This document shows positions 6,439-12,819 of a stretch of 14,430 bases of DNA, in pieces (position 1 is the first letter of the stretch; the number at the start of each line of letters is the position of its first letter). The position numbers and the translations under genes are program-made. The DNA is taken from NCBI GenBank assembly GCA_947630515.1, contig CANRHY010000009.1, positions 1 to 14,430 on the forward strand, given 5' to 3'. The notes under the pieces are model-generated. The model saw only the letters and a program-made list of their open reading frames with translations, was not told where the DNA came from and made no database searches. Source of the DNA: an uncultured Bacilli bacterium (GTDB lineage Bacteria; Bacillota_I; Bacilli_A; RF39; UBA660).

Positions 6439-7644
6439 ATGATTAAAAGGGAGATTGAAAGTAGATTTAAAAATTTATCTAATACTAGAAGAGTTGTTCT
6501 TATTACAGGCGCTAGGCAAGTGGGTAAATCTACATTTGTAAAATATATTAAAGAAAATGGTAGAAATTATGTTACGTTAGATGATCATAATTTAAGGTTA
6601 CTTGCTCAAAGTGACCCAAAATTATTTTTACAAAATTATAGACCACCTATTATAATAGATGAAGCACAATATGCTCCTGATCTTTTCTCTTATATTAAAA
6701 TGGAAGTAGATAATAGTTCTAAAAAGGGTGAATATTGGCTTACTGGGTCACAAAAACTAGAACTTATGAAAGATGTGAGTGATAGTTTAGCTGGAAGAGT
6801 TTCTATTATTGAAATGTCTACTTTAAGTTTTGCTGAAAAAAATGGTTTTAATTCTAAAATTTTTAATCCAGAGAATATTAAATTAAAACATAATTATAGT
6901 GCTTCTTATATATTTGAAGAAATATTTAGAGGAGGATATCCTGAATATATAAATGATAAGAAGATAGATAGAAATCAATTTTTTAGTGACTATGTAACCA
7001 CTTTTTTAGAAAGAGATATTAGAAGTTTAGCTCAAGTGGGGGATTTACTTCGCTTTAGAAAATTTTTAGTAGCAGTAGCAGCAAGAAATGGAGAAGTTTT
7101 AAATTATGATTCATTAAGAGAAGATGCAGATATTGATAGTAAAACTGCAAAGGCTTGGCTTTCTATTTTAGAAGCGTGTGATATTATATATTTATTACAA
7201 CCTTATTTTAGTTCTCCTTTAAAAAGAGCAACTAAGAGTCCTAAGATAATTTTTATGGATAGTGGATTATGTGCTTATTTATGTAATTGGAATAGTAGTG
7301 AAGCATTAATGAACTCTAGTGTATCTGGGCATTATTTAGAAAGTTTTGTTATTAGTGAACTTATTAAAAATAAGAGAAATAATAAAGAAACTTTAAATTA
7401 TGATATTTATTATTATAGAGATAGAGATAAGAAAGAGATAGATTTAATTATTAGTTTAGATAATGTTATTTATCCTTTTGAAATAAAGAAAACAGCTAAT
7501 CCTACTAAGGATATGTTAAAGAATTTCAAAGTACTAGAAAATTCTGATATTAATGTGGGTAATGGTGGACTATTATGTTTTTATGATAGTATATTACCAC
7601 TTGATGAAAAGAATAAGGCTTATCCTATATCTGTGATTTTTTAG
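6439..7644 (+). CDS. AAA+ ATPase with DUF4143 domain, second type (COG1373)
   Basis: A 401-residue ATPase of the same broad family as the previous gene but clearly a different subgroup. Walker A is GARQVGKST (24-32), Walker B IIIDEAQ (71-77), then a sensor-like WLTGSQ (100-105) and GGYPEY (165-170), with TFLERDIRSLAQVG (188-201) and FMDSGLCAYL (272-281). The C-terminal domain has E301, KKEIDLII (331-338) and FEIKK (347-351), so a complete E...D...E-x-K pattern of a PD-(D/E)xK nuclease fold is present, unlike in its neighbour. The ATG at 6439 is chosen over the GTG at 6430 because AAAAGGG (6424-6430) is properly placed before it. Function is unestablished in the family. The gene has its own promoter and palindrome and is co-transcribed with the next glycosyltransferase gene. 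Confidence 0.9.
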   Translation: MIKREIESRFKNLSNTRRVVLITGARQVGKSTFVKYIKENGRNYVTLDDHNLRLLAQSDPKLFLQNYRPPIIIDEAQYAPDLFSYIKMEVDNSSKKGEYWLTGSQKLELMKDVSDSLAGRVSIIEMSTLSFAEKNGFNSKIFNPENIKLKHNYSASYIFEEIFRGGYPEYINDKKIDRNQFFSDYVTTFLERDIRSLAQVGDLLRFRKFLVAVAARNGEVLNYDSLREDADIDSKTAKAWLSILEACDIIYLLQPYFSSPLKRATKSPKIIFMDSGLCAYLCNWNSSEALMNSSVSGHYLESFVISELIKNKRNNKETLNYDIYYYRDRDKKEIDLIISLDNVIYPFEIKKTANPTKDMLKNFKVLENSDINVGNGGLLCFYDSILPLDEKNKAYPISVIF

Positions 7645-7652
7645 GAGAGAGT

Positions 7653-8690
7653 ATGAAGAATATAGCGATATTTATTAATGATTTAGGTATGGGGGGAATA
7701 GAAAAATCTGTTATTAATATGATTAGTAGGTTACCAAAAGAAAAGTACTCTATAGATTTATATGTTTTTGGTAATAAAAGATTTTTTGATAGTGAAAATA
7801 TAAATATTATAAAGTTAAAGAAACCTAGTAAGTTAATTAAGTTTATTCCCTTTTCTTTAGTTTATAAGATATATGATCCTGATATTAAAAAAGAGTATGA
7901 CGTAAGTATAGATTTTGATAGTTATCAAATGCATACAGCAATAAGTGCATTAAAAGTTAAGGCTAAAAAAAGAGTTATTTGGATACATAATGATATACCT
8001 ATTAAGTTAAAGTATGAGTGGAAGTATAGAGTTTTACATTTCTTTTTTAAGGATAAGTATAAATACTTTGATAGTTATGTAGGTGTTTCTAGTGGAGCAT
8101 TAGATAGTTTTAGGAATATGTATAATTATAGTGATAAAGAATACTTAGTCATACCTAATTATATTAATACTTTAGAAATAGAAGATAAGTTAAAAGAAGA
8201 AAGTAATTTTAAAGTAGATGAAAGTAAAGTTAATATAGTTACAGTAGGAAGATTAGTTTATCAAAAGGGAATAGATTTAATGCTTAAGAATATTAGTGAA
8301 GTTATTAAGCATAGGAGTGATATTCATTTATATATTATAGGTGAAGGACGCGAAAAAGATAAGCTAATAAGCCTTAAAAATGAATTAAAGCTTAATGATT
8401 ATGTTACATTTTTAGGTGGAACTAATAATCCTTTTAAGTATATGAAGAAGATGGATTTGTTTTATTTATCTAGTAGATATGAAGGGCAAGGTATGGTTGT
8501 ACTAGAAGCCATGAGTGTAGGACTTCCTGTGCTTATTCCTAAACATTTAGAAAAATATACTATAATTAAAGGTAATGATGAAATAGAGTATTTAAAGAGT
8601 GTTAAGAAATGTAAGATAAAAAAATTTGATAGTTTAGAAGAATATAATAAAAAAGTAGATAAAGAATTAGAGAAGTTATTTAATTTATAA
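7653..8690 (+). CDS. GT4 family glycosyltransferase
   Basis: A 345-residue GT-B fold retaining glycosyltransferase. Visible: the N-terminal NDLGMGGIEKS (9-19) acceptor-side glycine motif, IWIHNDIP (109-116), VGRLVYQKG (198-206), IIGEGREKDKL (228-238) and the donor-binding E-x7-E in RYEGQGMVVLEAMSVGLPVL (E277, E285). It probably adds a sugar to a cell-surface polysaccharide or glycolipid intermediate at the inner membrane face; the sugar is not predictable. The AGGAGAGA ribosome site (7643-7650) overlaps the stop codon of the preceding ATPase gene, so the two are translated from one message. The protein is only distantly similar to the GT4 half of the fusion at 2946-4544. After about residue 300 the chain is lysine-rich and less typical. 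No convincing terminator hairpin follows. Confidence 0.9.
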   Translation: MKNIAIFINDLGMGGIEKSVINMISRLPKEKYSIDLYVFGNKRFFDSENINIIKLKKPSKLIKFIPFSLVYKIYDPDIKKEYDVSIDFDSYQMHTAISALKVKAKKRVIWIHNDIPIKLKYEWKYRVLHFFFKDKYKYFDSYVGVSSGALDSFRNMYNYSDKEYLVIPNYINTLEIEDKLKEESNFKVDESKVNIVTVGRLVYQKGIDLMLKNISEVIKHRSDIHLYIIGEGREKDKLISLKNELKLNDYVTFLGGTNNPFKYMKKMDLFYLSSRYEGQGMVVLEAMSVGLPVLIPKHLEKYTIIKGNDEIEYLKSVKKCKIKKFDSLEEYNKKVDKELEKLFNL

Positions 8691-8720
8691 ATACTTCTTT
8701 TTTAATTTTGTTTTTTTTAG

Positions 8721-8726
8721 TATAAT
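8721..8726 (+). promoter_or_regulatory. Likely -10 box of the oxidoreductase gene
   Basis: A perfect TATAAT, 20 bases before the chosen start codon. The -35 position (8698-8703) is only a run of Ts, so the promoter is weak by sequence or depends on the T-rich upstream tract (8695-8719). Confidence 0.4.
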
Positions 8727-8745
8727 AATATTGGGTGATAAAGTC

Positions 8746-11700
8746 ATGAAAAATTTAAAAGTAATGGACGGGAATGAAGCTTGTGCGATGGGAGCATATT
8801 TATTTAGTGAGGTATGTGGAATTTATCCAATAACACCATCTAGTCCTATGGCAACTTTAACAGATAAGTGGAGTGAAGAAGGACGTCTTAATTTGTTTAA
8901 CAGTAAAGTGCGTGTCGTAGAAATGCAAAGTGAAGCTGGTGCAAGTGCACTTATGCATGGGTCTTTACAAGCAGGAGTGTTAACTACAACTTTTACTGCT
9001 AGTCAAGGTTTACTTTTAATGATACCTGAAATGTATAAGATAGCTGGAGAATTACTTCCATGTGTTATTCATGTGGCTTCAAGAAGTCTTGCTACTCATG
9101 CTTTATCTATTTTTGGAGACCATCAAGATATTTATGCAGTTAGATCTACTGGATTTGCAATTTTAGCTAGTTCTAATGTACAAGATGCATATTATATGAG
9201 TATTATAAGTCATTTAAGTACTATAAAGGGTCGTGTTCCATTTTTACATTTCTTTGATGGTTTTAGAACAAGTCATGAAATTAATAAGATAAATATTTTA
9301 GAAGATTCTATAGTAGGAAGTTTACTTGATAAAAAAAGTTTAGAAATGATAAGAAGAAATGCTTTAAATGTAGGAAAGAGTATTACTCGTGGAACAAGTG
9401 AGACAGAAGAGGTGTACTTTCAAAATACTGAAGTAAGAAATAAGTATTATTTAGAGTTACCTGATATAGTTAATTCTTATATGGAAAAGATTAATGAAAT
9501 TACAGAAAGCGAATATAAACCATTTACTTATTATGGAGATAAACGCGCTACTAATATAATAGTGGCTATGGGTAGTGTTACAGATACTATTAAATTAGTT
9601 GTAGATGATTTAAATCAAAATGGGGAACATGTTGGAGTTATTTCTGTTTATTTATATAGACCTTTTAGTGAAAAATATTTTTTGAATGTTCTTCCAAAGA
9701 GTGTTGAAAAAATTACTGTTCTTGATAGAACTAAGGAAGCTGGTAGTGTTGCTGAGCCACTTTATTTAGACGTTTGCAATATATTAAAAGAAGAAGACAT
9801 ATTAGTAGTAGGTGGAAGATATGGCTTATCTAGTAAAGATACTACTCCAGAGTGTATTAAGGCTGTTTTTGATAATATGAATAAACATAAAGTAAAGGAT
9901 CATTTTACTTTAGGAATTATAGATGACGTTACTAATACTAATTTAGAGATAAAGAAATATAGTTTAGATAGTAAATGGAAAGAGATTAAAGTGTGGGGAT
10001 TTGGTTCTGATGGTATGGTAAGTGCTTCTAAAAATATTTTAAAGGTTATTGGTAAAAAAGATGGTAATTATGTTCAAGGGTATTTTCAATATGACTCTAA
10101 GAAAAGTGGGGGAGTAACTATTAGTAACCTAAGAATAGGAAATGAACCTATTAATGCTCCTTATTATGTAGAAGAAGCTAATTTGATAGTAGTAAGTAAA
10201 GACGCATATTTAAGAAAGTATGATATTTTAGATGGTATTAAGAATAAAGGTATTTTGCTTATTAATTCTAGTAAGAGTGACGAAGAACTAAATGAATTTA
10301 TGCTTAGTAAGTTAAAGAGTATTATAAAAGATAAACATATTAAAGTTTTTGTAAGTAATGCAAATAAGTTAAGTGAAAAGTATAATCTAAAAGAAAAGAT
10401 TAATAATATAATGGCCATTTATATTTTAGATATGTTAGGTGTAAGTGGAGAAGATATTGTTAATTTTAAAGATGGTATAAGAAATAGTTATGCTTCTAAG
10501 GGAGAGAAAATAGTTAATAATAATATAAATGCAGTAGATGAGGCTATAGATTATTTAAGAGAATTTGATAAGAGTGTTTTAACTATAGAAGAAATAGAAA
10601 AGAAAAATAAACATAATATTATAGACGTTTTAGTAGAAAGACATGGGGATACTTTAAAGGTAAGTGACTTTTTAACTCATGAAGATGGTACTTATCAAGG
10701 CGGAAGTAGTTCTAGTGATAAAAGGAAAGTAAGTGATAAAGTACCTAACTGGATAAAAGAAAATTGTATTAGTTGTAATAAATGCGCTTTTATTTGTCCT
10801 CATGCTGTAATTAGACCTGTAAGTTTAACTCAAAGTGAGATTGATTCGTCTCCTATAGAAAAAAGTGACACTATAAAAGATAATTTTAAAGAAGATAATG
10901 GATTTTATTTAAGTATTAATACAAGTAATTGTACTGGGTGTGGTTTATGTACTAAAGTCTGTCCTGGAAAAAATGGGGAAAAAGCTTTAGTTATGGGAGA
11001 GTATGATGATAAGATAGATAAGATATGTGATTATTTTAATCAAAATAAAGAGGAAGAAAAGATAGATAATGTAACTTTGAGAAATCTTGGTTTTGTAAAA
11101 CCTAGTTTTGAATTTCCTGGAGCTTGTGCTGGGTGTGGAGAAACTGTTTATTTAAGAGTTTTAACAAGTTTGTTTAAAGATAATATTGTAATAGCTAATG
11201 CTACAGGTTGTTCTTCTATATATGGAGCAAGTCTTCCTTGTACTCCTTATAAAGTTCCTTGGATAAATTCACTTTTTGAAGATAATGCTGAGTTTGGTTT
11301 AGGACTTCATACTGCTTATAAAACTATGAGAGAAAAAATTAAGGATATAATGTATAAGAATAAAGATTTAGTAGAACCAGAAGTTAAGAAGATTTTTAAA
11401 AAATATATAGATAATATAAATGATAAAGAGATTACTAATGAAGTTAAGAAAGAGTTAGAAGTTAGAGATATTCCAAAAGAGTTAAGAAGTTTACTTTCTT
11501 ATATTCCATCTACAAGTGTTTGGATAGTTGGAGGAGATGGTTGGGCTTATGATATTGGATATGGAGGACTTGACCATGTTTTAAGAAGTAATGAAAGAGT
11601 AAGAGTGTTAGTTCTTGATACAGAGGTTTATTCTAATACTGGTGGTCAAACTTCAAAGTCTACTAGAATTGGGGCAGTAGCAGAGTTTTCTAGTAAGGGT

Positions 11701-12171
11701 AAGTTAAAACCTAAGAAAGATTTATTTAATATAGCTATGAATATTCCTAATGTTTATGTTGCATCCGTTAGTGCGGGGGCTAATGAAAATCAAACTATTA
11801 AAGCGTTTATGGAAGCAGAAGCACACGATGGACCTAGTGTTATAATTGCATATAGTCCTTGTATTGAACATGGTATAATGGGAGGACTACAAAATAGTAT
11901 AGATGAGCAAAAATTATTAGTAGAAAGTGGTTATAATATTTTAATGAGATATAATCCTAATGAAGATAAATTAACAATAGATTCAAAAGAACCTAATTTC
12001 TCATTATATGAAAGTGTGTTTGAAAGAGAAATGAGATATAAGAACTTAGAGGTAGTTAATAATGAAGAATATGAAAAACTATATGAAGAACATATGCAAA
12101 ATGCAAAGAATAGATATGAATATTATTTAGAGTATAGTAAAAGAGAAAAGAAAGAAAAAATGGAATTATAA
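8746..12171 (+). CDS. nifJ: Pyruvate:ferredoxin (flavodoxin) oxidoreductase, single-chain
   Basis: This enzyme oxidises pyruvate with CoA to acetyl-CoA and CO2 while reducing ferredoxin or flavodoxin; it is oxygen-sensitive and central to anaerobic fermentation. The 1141 residues contain all domains of the homodimeric type: the pyruvate-binding N-terminal domain with YPITPSSPM (27-35), the second domain, the gamma-like domain, a two-cluster ferredoxin insert with cysteines 674/677/680/684 and 729/732/735/739, and the thiamine-diphosphate domain with PGACAGCGE, GDGWAYDIG (930-938) and EVYSNTGGQTSKSTRIG. Cysteines 794, 797, 822 and 1039 fit the ligands of the third, proximal 4Fe-4S cluster. The ATG at 8746 gives the usual start (MKNLKVMDGNEACAMGAYLFSE) after a GGGTGA ribosome site; a TTG at 8731 is less likely. 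The chain is slightly shorter than the usual 1170-1190 but keeps every cofactor ligand. It is monocistronic and shares its terminator with the convergent gene. Confidence 0.97.
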   Translation: MKNLKVMDGNEACAMGAYLFSEVCGIYPITPSSPMATLTDKWSEEGRLNLFNSKVRVVEMQSEAGASALMHGSLQAGVLTTTFTASQGLLLMIPEMYKIAGELLPCVIHVASRSLATHALSIFGDHQDIYAVRSTGFAILASSNVQDAYYMSIISHLSTIKGRVPFLHFFDGFRTSHEINKINILEDSIVGSLLDKKSLEMIRRNALNVGKSITRGTSETEEVYFQNTEVRNKYYLELPDIVNSYMEKINEITESEYKPFTYYGDKRATNIIVAMGSVTDTIKLVVDDLNQNGEHVGVISVYLYRPFSEKYFLNVLPKSVEKITVLDRTKEAGSVAEPLYLDVCNILKEEDILVVGGRYGLSSKDTTPECIKAVFDNMNKHKVKDHFTLGIIDDVTNTNLEIKKYSLDSKWKEIKVWGFGSDGMVSASKNILKVIGKKDGNYVQGYFQYDSKKSGGVTISNLRIGNEPINAPYYVEEANLIVVSKDAYLRKYDILDGIKNKGILLINSSKSDEELNEFMLSKLKSIIKDKHIKVFVSNANKLSEKYNLKEKINNIMAIYILDMLGVSGEDIVNFKDGIRNSYASKGEKIVNNNINAVDEAIDYLREFDKSVLTIEEIEKKNKHNIIDVLVERHGDTLKVSDFLTHEDGTYQGGSSSSDKRKVSDKVPNWIKENCISCNKCAFICPHAVIRPVSLTQSEIDSSPIEKSDTIKDNFKEDNGFYLSINTSNCTGCGLCTKVCPGKNGEKALVMGEYDDKIDKICDYFNQNKEEEKIDNVTLRNLGFVKPSFEFPGACAGCGETVYLRVLTSLFKDNIVIANATGCSSIYGASLPCTPYKVPWINSLFEDNAEFGLGLHTAYKTMREKIKDIMYKNKDLVEPEVKKIFKKYIDNINDKEITNEVKKELEVRDIPKELRSLLSYIPSTSVWIVGGDGWAYDIGYGGLDHVLRSNERVRVLVLDTEVYSNTGGQTSKSTRIGAVAEFSSKGKLKPKKDLFNIAMNIPNVYVASVSAGANENQTIKAFMEAEAHDGPSVIIAYSPCIEHGIMGGLQNSIDEQKLLVESGYNILMRYNPNEDKLTIDSKEPNFSLYESVFEREMRYKNLEVVNNEEYEKLYEEHMQNAKNRYEYYLEYSKREKKEKMEL

Positions 12172-12196
12172 AAGAGGCAATTATTTTGTCTCTTTT
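12170..12196. terminator. Bidirectional terminator between convergent genes
   Basis: AAAAGAGGCAA (12170-12180) pairs with TTGTCTCTTTT (12186-12196), one GU wobble, across a five-base loop. It spans the oxidoreductase stop and the 3' end of the minus-strand regulator gene, whose last codons form one arm. The U-tracts are short on both sides. Confidence 0.65.
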
Positions 12197-12414
12197 GTCT
12201 TTGGATAAGGTTTTATTTCATTAGTAATTCCAACTATGTAATCAATGCTTGTGTTATAAAATGCTGCAAGTTTTATGAGTAAATCAATTGGAATCGTTCT
12301 CTTTCCAGTTTCATATAAACTGTATTGTTGTCTTGTAATTTGTAAAAGTTTTGCAATATCTGATTGCAATTTGTCGTTATCTTCGCGTAAATCTTTCATT
12401 TTTCTAAAATACAT
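12181..12414 (-). CDS. Small XRE-family helix-turn-helix regulator (paralogue 1)
   Basis: A 77-residue protein made almost entirely of one Cro/C1-type DNA-binding domain. The HTH core is DIAKLLQITRQQYSLYETGKRTIP (about 19-42), followed by LLIKLAAFYNTSIDYIVGIT, the usual packing helices. There is no sensor or protease domain. The start follows AGGTGATA. It is a close relative of the next minus-strand gene: residues FYNTSIDYIVGITNEIKPYP are identical in both, while the recognition-helix region differs (TRQQYSLYETGKR against TQAAYSLYELEKR), implying different target sites. No strong promoter of its own is apparent on this strand, so it may depend on read-through from the neighbour. It probably regulates nearby genes or itself; targets are unknown. 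Confidence 0.88.
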   Translation of the reverse strand: MYFRKMKDLREDNDKLQSDIAKLLQITRQQYSLYETGKRTIPIDLLIKLAAFYNTSIDYIVGITNEIKPYPKTKETK

Positions 12415-12460
12415 ATTTTATCACCTATATATATTTTAAATGAATTTATACGAATTCTTA

Positions 12461-12489
12461 TTGACATGCATTTATTTGAATGCTAAAAT
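12461..12489 (+). promoter_or_regulatory. Strong rightward promoter antisense to the XRE genes
   Basis: TTGACA (12461-12466), a 17-base spacer and TAAAAT (12484-12489) preceded by TGC (extended -10). Transcription would start near 12496 and cross the second XRE gene in antisense toward the exported-protein gene at 12820. A small inverted repeat (GCATT...AATGC, 12468-12483) fills the spacer and could be an operator. Confidence 0.55.
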
Positions 12490-12501
12490 TAAGCTGTTAG
12501 T

Positions 12502-12532
12502 AAAAAAAATAACAAAGGTGTTTTTATTTTTT
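12502..12532 (-). terminator. Possible terminator of the second XRE gene
   Basis: On the minus strand AAAAAATAA (12532-12524) pairs with TTATTTTTT (12512-12504) and runs into a T8 tract (12509-12502). The stem is only A:T pairs and includes the stop codon, so it would be weak and may let transcription continue into the first XRE gene. Confidence 0.4.
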
Positions 12533-12745
12533 AATAGGTGGGTATGGTTTTATTTCATTAGTAATTCCTACAATATAGTCAATGCTAGTGTTATAAAATT
12601 TAGCAAGCTTAATAAGTAATTCATAGTCAATTCCTCTTTTTTCTAATTCGTATAGACTATAGGCTGCTTGAGTTACATTTAACAATTTGGCAATTTGTTC
12701 TTGCGTCATATCTTTATCTTCTCGCAAATCTCTTAATCTTAACAT
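12524..12745 (-). CDS. Small XRE-family helix-turn-helix regulator (paralogue 2)
   Basis: A 73-residue single-domain Cro/C1-type DNA-binding protein: LRLRDLREDKDMTQEQIAKLL, then the turn and recognition helix NVTQAAYSLYELEKRG, then ELLIKLAKFYNTSIDYIVGIT. The ATG at 12745 is preferred over an in-frame GTG at 12754, because the GTG lies inside the AGGTG ribosome site (12756-12752) that serves the ATG. It is a tandem duplicate of the gene at 12181-12414. Its promoter region lies back to back with that of the exported-protein gene, so regulation of that gene and of itself is a reasonable inference, not shown. Confidence 0.87.
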   Translation of the reverse strand: MLRLRDLREDKDMTQEQIAKLLNVTQAAYSLYELEKRGIDYELLIKLAKFYNTSIDYIVGITNEIKPYPPIKK

Positions 12746-12776
12746 AAAATTCACCTCACTTATATTTTTTTAACAT

Positions 12777-12805
12777 ATTGTAATATTAATATTGATATTT
12801 GTAAA
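12777..12805 (-). promoter_or_regulatory. Promoter of the XRE regulator pair
   Basis: On the minus strand TTTACA (12805-12800), a 17-base spacer and TACAAT (12782-12777). The spacer holds most of the 12-bp palindrome AATATTAATATT (12782-12793), a possible operator, although AT-only palindromes are common here. The -35 box overlaps the ribosome site of the divergent gene at 12820, so occupancy of this region could affect both directions. Confidence 0.5.
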
Positions 12806-12819
12806 GGAGTATATGGTAT

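Noticed and set aside
10164..10418. 84-residue minus-strand open frame inside the oxidoreductase gene
   Set aside because: It is a hydrophobic shadow of an A-rich coding strand, with no ribosome site.
142..12171. Mycoplasma-type code with TGA as tryptophan
   Set aside because: All genes close at family-typical lengths with the standard code, TGG encodes tryptophan, and TGA is the functional stop at 4542-4544.
12782..12793. AATATTAATATT palindrome as a definite XRE operator
   Set aside because: AT-only palindromes of this size are frequent in DNA this AT-rich, so it is noted only as a possibility under the promoter entry.
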